DNA of 64,000 bases from JBAZAX01 sp964568625 (GCA_964568625.1 CAZMQG010000001.1:89408-153407), one strand, 5' to 3'; counted from the stretch's first letter, positions 1 through 9,205 are shown. Notes: generated from the letters alone by a model not told the origin. Program-made: numbers and translations.

Positions 1-900
1 TCCGCTTCCATAACTAACCATCAGTATTTTTTTATCGGGTTGAGCTTGATCAAGAATAGCACTCAGTCCCAATAAAGAACTTGCACTGTAAGAATTACCA
101 ATATCCCGCACAATAAGCCCCGGATTTATTTGTTCTGATTTAAACCCAAGATTTTTGGCAACTGTTAATGGCAATTTCCCATTCGGCTGGTGAAAAACAA
201 CATAATCAAATGAATCAGGCCCACAAGAATGTTTTTCGAAAATTTTTTTTACAATTGTACTGATGTGTTTTAAATATGCCGGCTCTGCTGTAAACCTACC
301 TGAATGTTCCGGATATTTTTGCATACTACGCCGCCAAAAATCAGGTGTATCAGATGCAATTGAAATTGAGTCTTCAATATTTGCAATAATTTTAGAATCA
401 TCAGAGCCAACGATAAATGCTGCAGCTCCGGCACCGGCACTGTATTCGAGAATATCACCGGGTGAAGCCTGAGCTGTATCTGTACCTATTGCCATTCCAA
501 ATTTTGCAAAGCCTGATTTTACCAAACCCATGCAAACGCCCAACGAAGCAGTTCCCGCCTTGCATGCAAATTCCATATCAGCAGCCATACAAAAAACATC
601 TGCTCCAATGGCATCACCAACAATTGTTGCCGTTGGTTTTACTGCATATGGAGCACTTTCGCTTCCAACGTAAATAGCATTAATTTCTTTAGAATTGAGG
701 CCACACTGCAAAAGAGCATTTTTGGCAGCATTAACCGCAAACGTAGCCGAATCTTCATCAATTCCAGGCACGGATTTTTCTTCAATCAAAAGACTTGATT
801 TGATTTGATCAAAATTTTGTTGCCAAGCCTTGGCTATCTCTTCAGCCTTTATTCGATAGACTGGAATATAAAATCCATATCCAATAATTCCAACATTCAT
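1..900 (-). CDS. mvaS: Hydroxymethylglutaryl-CoA synthase, archaeal type (3' end outside window)
   Basis: Condenses acetyl-CoA with acetoacetyl-CoA to HMG-CoA, the first committed step of the mevalonate route to isopentenyl diphosphate; cytoplasmic thiolase-fold enzyme. The reading frame starts at an ATG at 900 and stays open for 300 codons to the window edge, so the C-terminus is missing. Residues 1-10 read MNVGIIGYGF. The catalytic cysteine is C113 in the block EFACKAGT, and a later block FHQPNGKLP holds the active-site histidine; both are typical of the short archaeal-type synthase rather than the Gram-positive MvaS. HMG-CoA reductase lies about 2.9 kb upstream on the same strand, supporting the role. 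The family call is firm; the pathway beyond these two steps is inferred. Confidence 0.9.
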   Translation of the reverse strand, partial: MNVGIIGYGFYIPVYRIKAEEIAKAWQQNFDQIKSSLLIEEKSVPGIDEDSATFAVNAAKNALLQCGLNSKEINAIYVGSESAPYAVKPTATIVGDAIGADVFCMAADMEFACKAGTASLGVCMGLVKSGFAKFGMAIGTDTAQASPGDILEYSAGAGAAAFIVGSDDSKIIANIEDSISIASDTPDFWRRSMQKYPEHSGRFTAEPAYLKHISTIVKKIFEKHSCGPDSFDYVVFHQPNGKLPLTVAKNLGFKSEQINPGLIVRDIGNSYSASSLLGLSAILDQAQPDKKILMVSYGSG

Positions 901-996
901 TATCAACTCTTCAAATCAGCCAAAGACACTTTTACACGCAAAAAGATCCCCACGTAGGAACATTTGCACTTTCTTGAAAAGTAAGTCTACCACCTT

Positions 997-2304
997 TTAT
1001 CTTCTATTCAACACATAAATCTCAAGTAATCTTTCCAGTGAAATTTTTTTCCAAATATTTATACACCCATCACTACCAACTAAAACAACAATTCGCCCAT
1101 CTGCAGAAATATCTCCTTTAGATGCACACAATTCAGAACCTAATTCTTGGATTTTAATATATTTATTTTGCTGCTTTATAAATTTCCATACATCAATTTT
1201 AGCATATGGCCTCCCCGACATTATTAAAGATTTATCATAGGAAACTTTAACAAACTGAGCCCTCCCTCCTGTGCTAAGTTGTTGTAATAGGCTACAACTA
1301 TAATCAGCTCCGCTGTATTTCAATACATTCAAATCTTCAGATGCAGCAACAATAATATCTCTATCTTCAGATAAATCCGCATCTTGAAGATGACTACACC
1401 AATTTACAACTGTATTAACTAATCGATATTGTGGAACACCAATAGAATCGATTTCGTTCAAATTCCAAATTCGAATATTTGAAATTCCATTTAGCATAGA
1501 GCAACAAGTAAAGGTTATTTTATCCGCAGAAAATTTTAATTTTTCCGGATATATATTAGGATCCGCCAAACGTTGAACTTCATTATATTTATTTCCATCA
1601 AAATGCCAAACTCTTACCGAATTATCATCGCATCCAACAATTATAATTTGCTGATCTTGTGAAATAGAGATAGACAATATCAAAGACTCACAGGGTAACT
1701 GCTGAAAATATTTGTATTCTGATCCATTAAATTTCCAAACGTTTACTGAATTATCATCAATAGATCCCGTAATAATTAAATTATTATCTGAAGAAATTGA
1801 TACAGAATCTACTCGATCCATATTTGACACATTAGGATCATACAAATCCGAATAGACTGATGCGTAATCTCTCTTGGATGTTCCTACCTTAACAAAATGG
1901 CCATTAAGCATTTGAAAGAATTCATATCCCTTTCCATTGAATTTCCATATTTTCACAGAAGAATCATATCCACCCGTTACAATAAGCTGGTTGTCCCTTG
2001 AAATACAAACGGATGCAACAGAACTGTTAGTTTTAATCGTCTGAAACAAATCATATTGTTGTTTGCAGTCAAACGACAGTATATTAAACAATTCATCCTC
2101 AATTTCTTGAAGTAATTCAACTGGCAATCTTGATTGTGCTGTTCTAAATATATCAACAGGATTATGTGATTTTAATATATCAAAGACTATTTCATCGCGT
2201 GCTATATTTGCAAGGCAAGGGGTCCACTTTGAACTCATGGCACCAGCATAATAATTTTCTGAGCAGCAAACCAATAATAAAAATAAATAACTAATTTTTT
2301 TCAT
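997..2304 (-). CDS. Exported WD40-like beta-propeller protein
   Basis: Predicted secreted or periplasmic propeller of 435 residues. I start it at the ATG at 2304, which gives a signal peptide (MKKISYLFLLLVCC, cleavage likely near YAGA); the upstream in-frame Met adds a non-signal extension and has no better ribosome site. At least three clear WD-type blades follow, each with a turn such as SISSDNN and a strand ending in VNVWKFNG, VKIWKFNG or VRVWHFDG; more degenerate blades continue to the C-terminal VGSDGCINIWKK. The stretch before the propeller (about residues 25-85) resembles no domain I know. Propellers are binding scaffolds; no catalytic residues are evident. It sits between the two mevalonate genes, probably by insertion rather than functional link. 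A host-interaction role is inference. Confidence 0.8.
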   Translation of the reverse strand: MKKISYLFLLLVCCSENYYAGAMSSKWTPCLANIARDEIVFDILKSHNPVDIFRTAQSRLPVELLQEIEDELFNILSFDCKQQYDLFQTIKTNSSVASVCISRDNQLIVTGGYDSSVKIWKFNGKGYEFFQMLNGHFVKVGTSKRDYASVYSDLYDPNVSNMDRVDSVSISSDNNLIITGSIDDNSVNVWKFNGSEYKYFQQLPCESLILSISISQDQQIIIVGCDDNSVRVWHFDGNKYNEVQRLADPNIYPEKLKFSADKITFTCCSMLNGISNIRIWNLNEIDSIGVPQYRLVNTVVNWCSHLQDADLSEDRDIIVAASEDLNVLKYSGADYSCSLLQQLSTGGRAQFVKVSYDKSLIMSGRPYAKIDVWKFIKQQNKYIKIQELGSELCASKGDISADGRIVVLVGSDGCINIWKKISLERLLEIYVLNRR

Positions 2305-2429
2305 AATGCATTGAACCTTAAGATTAAGAACAATTCTAACAATTAAAACTATTTGTTGCCCTGCAGGATAACCTAAATGCAAAAAAATGTTAATTTAAAT
2401 TTAGAGTAAATAAAATCAATAGCATAAAC

Positions 2430-3680
2430 TTAAACAATTACTGGAGTCAGAATCCAACCCTCAAATCTCGGAGCCGTTTTTAAAATGCCATAAACAGCTC
2501 TATCTACTATTCCATACTCCGTTGCTGCAGTAAAAGTAAAAATTGGAATTTTTTGATGAGCCACCACTATACGGGCCTCTGCCCACTCCTCCATACTAAC
2601 AACTCCATCCCACTGAAGCGGCGCACCAAGTTGCGTTTGATCTTTAAATAACGATAAACCGCCAGCATCATGTTGATGACCTCGAAAAAGTAGCTGAATT
2701 CCACTTTCCTTAAACCAATTCACCATATCACATGTAGCTAAATAGTCTATCCAACTAGCTCTTTTTAAATTCATTTCGATAGTAGATCCATTTCCATGAA
2801 AATCCCCCCATACAAACCCATTAACCGCATCAGTACGACCATAACCAATCTTGTTAAAATCAATAGCTCCAACCATCTCCGAGCAACCCAAAAAATATCG
2901 CATATCACAACATGGTTCAATTGCTCCATGACAACATTGTATCCATTTATCTGCGGATTTTAAGTATAAAACAAGTACAAGTTGCTTATATAACTCATCA
3001 AATTTTTTCAAATAAATGGGCCCGTTTTCTACCCCATACTTTGCAACTAACTCAGAATAAAAGCCTATAGGAGTATCGCTATTTTGATTCAAATTTTCAT
3101 GATTGCCTCTTTGAATAAATATTTTATCCCAATTTGCTAATTTCAACCGCAATAGTGTATACCAAACCTCAACTCCATACGTACCTCGATCAACGTAATC
3201 CCCAGTAAAAACAATATGTAAATTATCGTTTATAATTTTAAAATTATCATCAACATGATTTTTGATTATTTTCAATAACGAATGGGCACTACCATGAATA
3301 TCCCCAATAAAAACTATTTCACTTATACTAGGTAGAATTTTTTTCTGGCAGTAGGAAAGACTTATATCGTCGACAACATTAAATTGTGCCTGAAATCGAC
3401 TCATATATTCATCTATTAATTTAGTCATACAAGAAAATGGAATAAACATATGTTGCATGCGCTCAAAAACAAGCAACTGATCTTTTACCGCTGAATCATC
3501 CATGCGTTTTTGCTCCGGCAAATTATCCATTTGCTGAATTAACCAACTTAGCGGTTTTTTATCAGCAGAAGAATCCCCTAATAAAACAGGATATGTGAAG
3601 GCAGCATTTATTTGTGAAAAGCACAAAACAATTAATGGAAAAAACAATACCCTAAATGGGCAAAACCACTTAGCAATCAT
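2430..3680 (-). CDS. Exported PPP-family metallophosphatase (calcineurin-like)
   Basis: Predicted exported phosphatase of 416 residues with a dinuclear metal site. The ATG at 3680 has AAGGGG seven bases upstream; a TTG two codons earlier is too close to that site. An N-terminal signal or anchor (about residues 7-27) precedes the catalytic domain. Motifs in order: GDIHG (126-130), GDYVDRG (160-166), GNHE (192-195), a metal histidine in CCHG (H251) and RGHQH (333-337). This is the full set of the Ser/Thr protein phosphatase (PPP) family, including the GDxVDRG form that separates PPP enzymes from generic metallophosphoesterases. Many bacterial homologues act on phosphoproteins or on nucleotides such as Ap4A, so the substrate is open. 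Export makes an extracellular or host target possible. Confidence 0.85.
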   Translation of the reverse strand: MIAKWFCPFRVLFFPLIVLCFSQINAAFTYPVLLGDSSADKKPLSWLIQQMDNLPEQKRMDDSAVKDQLLVFERMQHMFIPFSCMTKLIDEYMSRFQAQFNVVDDISLSYCQKKILPSISEIVFIGDIHGSAHSLLKIIKNHVDDNFKIINDNLHIVFTGDYVDRGTYGVEVWYTLLRLKLANWDKIFIQRGNHENLNQNSDTPIGFYSELVAKYGVENGPIYLKKFDELYKQLVLVLYLKSADKWIQCCHGAIEPCCDMRYFLGCSEMVGAIDFNKIGYGRTDAVNGFVWGDFHGNGSTIEMNLKRASWIDYLATCDMVNWFKESGIQLLFRGHQHDAGGLSLFKDQTQLGAPLQWDGVVSMEEWAEARIVVAHQKIPIFTFTAATEYGIVDRAVYGILKTAPRFEGWILTPVIV

Positions 3681-3784
3681 TGACAATCCCCTTATTCAAG
3701 CATCAAAATAATAGATTAATATCCTAGCTAAAGATTGCCAGCACATAATGCAATTTGTCAATAAACCATGCATTGCTATATTAA

Positions 3785-4975
3785 TTACTCGCTTTTTAAA
3801 TGCAATCGCATATGCCCTTTTTGAATACCTTCGCTAACAAGAGCTTTAAGCGCTGCAAAATTTTGAGCCAACCCTACACTTGCAATAATTTGTGCAAGAT
3901 CTAAAACAGATTTTATATCAAGAATTTTTAAACAAAGCTTAGCAAAAGGATTATTCTTTGTGGCACCACCAACAACACCAACAGCCAGTGGAATTTCTAT
4001 TACTCCAACAAGATTGCCATTACAATCTTTTGAATATTCAGTTAAAGACTTATAAGAATTGTGCATGGCAGCGTATCCATGAATACCTGCCTCAACAGCA
4101 CGAAAATCGTTTCCTGTTGCCAAGCAAACAGCATCTATTCCATTCATTATACCTTTGTTATGGGTGACAGCACGGAATATATCAATTTTTGCGATCTCAT
4201 TTGCTTGAATAATTTTATCTATTAAATCAGAGCCAAGATCTTCTTTTTCCCAGACTGCTTGGGCTTTTACAATTCTATTAACAGCAAGATTTGATAATAT
4301 CTTTAACAAAACATTTCCGCCTGTTATTTTTTCAAGAAATGGGGCCACTGCTTCACACATGGTATTAACAGCATTTGCACCCATCGCATCTTTTACATCA
4401 ACAAGAAGATGTATCACCAAAACTTTTTCTGATAAATCAAGAGACTTAAACTCACCTAATACTCCTGACGATACAGGCTCAATTTCGCGAAAATTTAAAT
4501 CAAATGCTCCTCCACCTAATTTTATAAGCACATTATCTTTAGAATTCGCAATTTCAAGAATTTTAGTTTTATGCTTTTCTATTTTTATTTTTGCACCAAA
4601 AATATCTTTTATCCCTAAAATATGCATTTGCCCAATCATTACAGATCGGCTTGAACTTGCAGTAAACCCCCCAAAGGACCTAGCCAATTTCGCCGCATTA
4701 CTTGCAGCCGCAATTACACTGGCCTCTTCTGTAGCCATCGGGATAAGATAATCCTTGCCATTAATTATAAAATTTGTGGCAATCCCAAGTGGCACAGGAA
4801 AAACAGAAACCACGTTTTCGATCATCTGCTCAGCAAAACCAAAATCCATACTATCTTTTAAATTTAATAACAAAATATCCTGAGGTAAAAGATCTGCAAA
4901 CTCTTTTAATAAATTAAGCCGCTCATCGCGGCTTAATTTGTAAAACTCTTTTATTCTACTATTCTTTTTATTCAT
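3785..4975 (-). CDS. mvaA: Hydroxymethylglutaryl-CoA reductase, class II
   Basis: Converts HMG-CoA to mevalonate with NAD(P)H; the second mevalonate-pathway enzyme. 396 residues, cytoplasmic, without the membrane domain of class I enzymes. The N-terminus (SRDERLNLLKEF) is typical of class II. Catalytic positions are visible: glutamate in ATEEASV (E83), aspartate in KDAMGAN (D196), lysine in HNKG (K274), aspartate in TGNDFRAVEAG (D290) and the C-terminal catalytic histidine in KGHMRLH (H388). Class II enzymes occur in mevalonate-dependent Gram-positive cocci and Borrelia as well as in mevalonate degraders. The HMG-CoA synthase downstream argues for biosynthesis. It is slightly shorter at the C-terminus than the roughly 430-residue standard. 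Confidence 0.93.
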   Translation of the reverse strand: MNKKNSRIKEFYKLSRDERLNLLKEFADLLPQDILLLNLKDSMDFGFAEQMIENVVSVFPVPLGIATNFIINGKDYLIPMATEEASVIAAASNAAKLARSFGGFTASSSRSVMIGQMHILGIKDIFGAKIKIEKHKTKILEIANSKDNVLIKLGGGAFDLNFREIEPVSSGVLGEFKSLDLSEKVLVIHLLVDVKDAMGANAVNTMCEAVAPFLEKITGGNVLLKILSNLAVNRIVKAQAVWEKEDLGSDLIDKIIQANEIAKIDIFRAVTHNKGIMNGIDAVCLATGNDFRAVEAGIHGYAAMHNSYKSLTEYSKDCNGNLVGVIEIPLAVGVVGGATKNNPFAKLCLKILDIKSVLDLAQIIASVGLAQNFAALKALVSEGIQKGHMRLHLKSE

Positions 4976-4991
4976 TTGATTAAAAAGTGAA

Positions 4992-5393
4992 TTATTCAGC
5001 TAAAGTAATACAAAAACTTGATAAACTTTTAGCTTCTTGCGGACATTTAAAGCAGAAAGAAACCCCTGGCAGCATCTCCGTATAAAAACGCCTACTATCA
5101 ATCTCTACACCAGCTATCTTTAACGCTTCAATGTAAAATCGAAAAATACCTGTTATATCACATTTATTAATATCTTTTTCAGTTAAAAATTCATGTTCTA
5201 CCATTTGGGTTACAAGAAACTTTGAAAACTGAATGTAAGCACGGGTTGAATATCTTGATGAAACTGATGATTTTTGGGAATTAATTTGCTCTAAATATAA
5301 AGAACGTGTATTAATAAAAGCATCAACCATCCCACTTGCAGACAAGCCCAGAGATGCCAATAAAATTCCAAAAAATAAAATTATTTTTTTCAT
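4992..5393 (-). CDS. Small exported protein, paralog of the next gene upstream
   Basis: 133 residues with a clear signal peptide (MKKIILFFGILLASLGLSASG). The mature part is helical-looking and ends with a Cys-containing block, EMLPGVSFCF. I recognise no named family. It appears paralogous to the lipoprotein at 5452-6021: both carry a helix of the form KFLVTQM/KFVSLLL, then a DI(N/H) turn, then YTEMLPG...F versus YRSVLPG...F. Only 58 bases separate it from that gene and 16 bases from the reductase gene downstream, so a short co-oriented transcript is likely. Function unknown. Confidence 0.6.
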   Translation of the reverse strand: MKKIILFFGILLASLGLSASGMVDAFINTRSLYLEQINSQKSSVSSRYSTRAYIQFSKFLVTQMVEHEFLTEKDINKCDITGIFRFYIEALKIAGVEIDSRRFYTEMLPGVSFCFKCPQEAKSLSSFCITLAE

Positions 5394-5451
5394 AAAAACT
5401 CCGATAAAAATACAACTGCAATAATTATGAAGGTTATGATCTTAAAACCTT

Positions 5452-6021
5452 TTAATTACCAGATTTTTCTGCCTTTTCTCGTAAAACTATGCAAAAACCT
5501 GGCAACACACTTCTGTATAAATCCTTCACATACAAATCTTCTGCACAATCAGTCATTCCCTTAAAAAAAGCATTTCCATGCACACTTAATAAATTCACTT
5601 CCAACCAGCAATATAATAATTTTTCGCGATTATCATGAGTCACAATCTGATCAGAGCGATGAATATCTCTAAAGCTGTAACCCAATTGCAATAATTGCGA
5701 GAGTAATAAAGACACAAATTTTTTATATTCCAGATATGGACATTCCTGCGCAGGCCTCCTGCTTCCATCAGCTTCTGTAACAACGGCAACTTCCGATGGC
5801 ATAAATGACGCATTATAATGTTCAAATGCTTCTCTAAATTCTCGTTTCAACTGTTTTGCTAAAACAGGAGCATCTCTCAATTTATTTTCTAAAACAATTG
5901 TTAAATCCAATCTGAATTTTTCTTGCTCCGGTTCTGGAGAAAAAATACGATCAATTCCCCCTTTACACCCATATAAATTCAACGATAAAAAAACAGCACA
6001 CAATGTTATTAACTTTTTCAT
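5452..6021 (-). CDS. Putative lipoprotein, paralog of the next gene downstream
   Basis: 189 residues. The N-terminus MKKLITLCAVFLSLNLYGC is a lipoprotein signal with lipobox LYGC (acylated C19). The mature region contains an extra segment of about 50 residues with an EPEQEKFRLDLTI start, absent from the shorter paralog at 4992-5393, and then a shared C-terminal part ending YRSVLPGFCIVLRE. Several cysteines in the C-terminal half could form disulfides after export. No recognised domain. The gene is the first of a minus-strand group that continues through the paralog and possibly mvaA. Confidence 0.65.
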   Translation of the reverse strand: MKKLITLCAVFLSLNLYGCKGGIDRIFSPEPEQEKFRLDLTIVLENKLRDAPVLAKQLKREFREAFEHYNASFMPSEVAVVTEADGSRRPAQECPYLEYKKFVSLLLSQLLQLGYSFRDIHRSDQIVTHDNREKLLYCWLEVNLLSVHGNAFFKGMTDCAEDLYVKDLYRSVLPGFCIVLREKAEKSGN

Positions 6022-6184
6022 AAAAACTCCTACAACCTACGACTATTTTTTCATAGTCAAACTTACATATAAACATTCAAGAGTGCTTGCAATTAAATAC
6101 TTTTTTTTAAAAAAAATCAAGCAGTTTTCCCATCCAAAAATATTTTAAATTTGTTATACTCCTAAAAATTACTAAAGGGATTCC

Positions 6185-6559
6185 ATGGAAAAATCAGATA
6201 AAAACATTACCATTCAAGATTTAAAAGATATTGCAAAAAAATTCAGGGATGATCGTGATTGGGCTCAATTTCATAATCCAAAAGAGCTTTCAATTGATAT
6301 ATCAATTGAAACAGGAGAGCTTCTTGAACTTTTTTTATGGAAAGGCAAAGAAGAAATCGCAGAAAAGTTAGTTCATGATGAAAAATTCAGACAAAATGTT
6401 TTAGATGAACTTGCTGATATAGTCCATGCATGCCTAGCTTTTGCAAACTCAGCAAATATAGATCTTGCATCTGCCGTAATCGCAAAAATTGAAAAAACCG
6501 CACAAAAATATCCAATTGAAAAGGCTAAAGGTCAAACAAAAAAATACACAGAACTTTAG
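6185..6559 (+). CDS. MazG-like nucleotide pyrophosphohydrolase (dCTPase type)
   Basis: 124-residue all-alpha NTP pyrophosphohydrolase that removes pyrophosphate from non-canonical or surplus nucleotides such as dCTP analogues (nucleotide-pool cleaning). The metal-binding signature is present as ExxE at residues 42 and 45 (IETGELLEL) and ExxD at 75 and 78 (LDELADIV). Length, the N-terminal RDWAQFHNPKEL block and the C-terminal KYPIEKAKGQ block match the RS21-C6/DCTPP1 branch. TATACT at 6155-6160 is a possible -10 box. It precedes galE by 40 bases, but its job is unrelated to the glycan genes. The precise substrate is inferred from family similarity. Confidence 0.88.
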   Translation: MEKSDKNITIQDLKDIAKKFRDDRDWAQFHNPKELSIDISIETGELLELFLWKGKEEIAEKLVHDEKFRQNVLDELADIVHACLAFANSANIDLASAVIAKIEKTAQKYPIEKAKGQTKKYTEL

Positions 6560-6599
6560 AGGCTATATTTAAATCACAAATTTAATTGATTGGGTAGTA

Positions 6600-7592
6600 A
6601 TGGAAAAAAAAGCAGTCCTGGTCATCGGCGGCGCCGGTTACATAGGATCCCATACATGCTGGCTGTTACATCAACATGGATACGAAGTTATAATTCTAGA
6701 TGCACTTTTACATCGACAAAGTTTTACCCATAGTTGGGCAAGACTTATAAAAGGCGATTTTGCAGATCAAAAAATACTCAAAGACATTTTTACTAATTAC
6801 ACAATAGACGCTGTAATGCATTTTGCAGCATTTATTGAAGTTGGTGAATCAGTCAAAAAGCCAAAAGACTTTTATGATAACAATGTAACCAAAACATTAA
6901 CGCTGCTAAATACAATGCTCGAGAACAATGTCAAAAATTTTATATTCTCTTCAAGCTGCGCAGTATACGGAATTCCTCAAAAGCTTCCACTTGATGAAAC
7001 GCATCCACTAGCACCAATTAATCCTTATGGAAAAAATAAACTTGTCATTGAATTTGCATTGCAAGACTACCACAAGGCGTATAATTTGAACTATGTATCA
7101 TTGCGCTATTTCAACGCAGCTGGATCATTTTTTGAAAAAGGACTAGGAGAACAACACAATCCAGAAACACATATAATTCCATTATTAATAAGATCAGCTA
7201 TGCAGAATAAAGATTTCTTCATATTTGGAAGTGATTATCCAACGCAAGATGGAACATGCGTAAGAGATTATGTACACGTTCTTGATATTGCCCAAGCACA
7301 CATATTGGCTTACAACTACCTAGAAAAGCTCGAAAAATCAAATAGCTTCAATCTCGGCTCACAAAATGGTAATACAGTTAAAGAGCTGATTAAGAAGACC
7401 GAAGAAATTTGTAAAATAAAAATCAAAACAAAAAGTTACCCAAGGCGAGAAGGAGATGTTCCTATTTTGGTTGCAAATTCAACAAAAGCACAACAGGAAC
7501 TTGGCTGGGAAGCAAAACACTCCAGCCTGGAAAATATTTTAAAAAGCGCTTATGAATGGGAATTGAAACTTAAAAGAGGACAAACAGGATAA
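6600..7592 (+). CDS. galE: UDP-glucose 4-epimerase
   Basis: Interconverts UDP-glucose and UDP-galactose (or the N-acetyl forms) using bound NAD; supplies sugars to surface-glycan assembly. 330 residues, extended SDR family. NAD-binding GGAGYIG is at residues 10-16, the serine region SSSCAVYG at 117-124, and the catalytic pair Y143/K147 in NPYGKNK. The RDYVHVLDIAQAH block and full length match GalE. It opens a co-directed series of eight genes, with the next gene 17 bases downstream, consistent with nucleotide-sugar supply for the glycosyltransferases that follow. Related epimerases share these motifs, so the exact substrate pair is less certain than the family. Confidence 0.9.
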   Translation: MEKKAVLVIGGAGYIGSHTCWLLHQHGYEVIILDALLHRQSFTHSWARLIKGDFADQKILKDIFTNYTIDAVMHFAAFIEVGESVKKPKDFYDNNVTKTLTLLNTMLENNVKNFIFSSSCAVYGIPQKLPLDETHPLAPINPYGKNKLVIEFALQDYHKAYNLNYVSLRYFNAAGSFFEKGLGEQHNPETHIIPLLIRSAMQNKDFFIFGSDYPTQDGTCVRDYVHVLDIAQAHILAYNYLEKLEKSNSFNLGSQNGNTVKELIKKTEEICKIKIKTKSYPRREGDVPILVANSTKAQQELGWEAKHSSLENILKSAYEWELKLKRGQTG

Positions 7593-7609
7593 CAATAGAG
7601 GGAGAAGAG

Positions 7610-9178
7610 ATGTTTGAAGTAATAAAAAAGTACAAATGGTTTTTGATTGGCCTTTTTATTTTCGCACTGTTTGTTCGTGCTACAATTTTTATTGGGTATC
7701 TGAGTAAAAATCAAAATTTTTGGCAAATTGATTCAAATACATATCACTTAATCGCAGAACAAATATCAGAAGGGCATGGGATATGTACCACTCCAGGAAA
7801 TCCTGATTTTTATAGGCTTCCAGGCTATCCTTTATTTCTTGCAACATTTTATAAAATATTCGGACCTGATACAAAAAATGTTTTATTGCTCCAAATTATT
7901 ATAGCTGCATTAATTCCGCTTCTGATATTTTTACTTGGATGTGCTCTTTTTCCCCAAAATATTTTAATTGCAAAAACTGCCGGAATTTATAGTAGTATTC
8001 ATATTGGGTATGTTCTATATTCCGGCTTTTTCATGGCTGAAAGTCTATTTATTTTTTTATTTTTAATTTTTGCCATTTTATTTTTATCCTCAGTTCACTT
8101 ATCCTTCTGTTTTCAAAACAAATGTACTTGCCAAGAATCCGATAAAATTTATCGATATTTTAGTCTCCCTGATCCAATTGCAACAAGTGAACCCTATCTA
8201 AGTCTTTTTGAAGATATGTTTGAAAATGAACAGAAAAACGTAGTCCTGTGTAACTGCCAAGAAACAGAGTTAATAAAATCCTCTCGCAATTTATTGGGAG
8301 CAGGATTTGCACTGGGGCTTGCATCACTGGTACGTCCAGTTGGACATTATTTAATCTGTCTTTCAATTCTGTTATTAATCTTCTCAAACGAAAATTGGAG
8401 ACAAAAATGCAGTAAAAGTTTTACACTTTTTTGTGGATGGGTTGTTCCGGTTATTTTTTGGCTTGCCCGAAATTTTATACTCACCGGACACATTTTCTTT
8501 CATACACTTCCCGGAGGACATTTTCTTTACTTCTCTGCAAGCCGAGTTGCTATGCATGAATACAATTGTTCTTATGATCAAGCAAAAGATATATTGAGAA
8601 AAAAGGTAGATGAGTTAGTTACAGACGAAGAAAAAACCAAAAACAGAAAGTTATCCGAAATAGAACAGTGCTACATTCGAGAAGATCTGGCTAAACAGTA
8701 TTTTAAAAAAGATCTAGCATTGTCAATCAAACTCTGGCTAACTGATATATTTCGAACTGCAACTTCGCTTTACAGCGCCGAGCTACTTTATATTGAATCT
8801 GGACGAAAAGAAATTGATTATTTTAATGCAAAACGAACTATCAAATCTATGGTATACAAATATCTGGCCCCTCAAACAGAAAAATCCTGGCTTCGATGGC
8901 TAATTCGGCTAGAAATCTTGGCATTTTTCTTAATGCTTCTTGGACTTTTTTTAGGCTTTTTAAGAATAGTTTTTAGATGCTTTAAAGACTGGAATAGCGA
9001 GATAAATAGAATCGATCTCTGTTCATGGCTTCGATGTCTTGCTTTTGCATCTTTTTTCATTGTAATAGGACTTGCTGGAGGATATGCTCGCATGCGACTT
9101 CCTGCAGAAGCATTTTTAATTATTCTATCAATGAGTTTTTGGATACCAAGCATCACAAATTTTAAAAATAAATCATGA
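7610..9178 (+). CDS. GT-C type membrane glycosyltransferase-like protein (copy 1)
   Basis: 522-residue polytopic inner-membrane protein preceded by a strong GAGGGAGAAGAG ribosome site. The first loop after TM1 carries an acidic residue (WQIDSNTYH) followed by an RLPGYPLF block, and the later loop contains VRPVGHY, a pattern of the dolichyl-phosphate-mannose/ArnT-like GT-C superfamily, which transfers sugars from polyprenyl-phosphate donors on the outer face of the membrane. The next gene is a paralog. Unlike the paralog, this copy has a cysteine-rich loop (about residues 165-220; CTC and CNC among five cysteines) between membrane segments. Acceptor and sugar are unknown. Confidence 0.7.
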   Translation: MFEVIKKYKWFLIGLFIFALFVRATIFIGYLSKNQNFWQIDSNTYHLIAEQISEGHGICTTPGNPDFYRLPGYPLFLATFYKIFGPDTKNVLLLQIIIAALIPLLIFLLGCALFPQNILIAKTAGIYSSIHIGYVLYSGFFMAESLFIFLFLIFAILFLSSVHLSFCFQNKCTCQESDKIYRYFSLPDPIATSEPYLSLFEDMFENEQKNVVLCNCQETELIKSSRNLLGAGFALGLASLVRPVGHYLICLSILLLIFSNENWRQKCSKSFTLFCGWVVPVIFWLARNFILTGHIFFHTLPGGHFLYFSASRVAMHEYNCSYDQAKDILRKKVDELVTDEEKTKNRKLSEIEQCYIREDLAKQYFKKDLALSIKLWLTDIFRTATSLYSAELLYIESGRKEIDYFNAKRTIKSMVYKYLAPQTEKSWLRWLIRLEILAFFLMLLGLFLGFLRIVFRCFKDWNSEINRIDLCSWLRCLAFASFFIVIGLAGGYARMRLPAEAFLIILSMSFWIPSITNFKNKS

Positions 9179-9205
9179 CTTATAAAAACTAATTAGGAAG
9201 TAGCA

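Noticed and set aside
3686..3686. TTG start for the PPP phosphatase two codons upstream
   Set aside because: It sits on top of the ribosome binding site; the ATG at 3680 has proper spacing.
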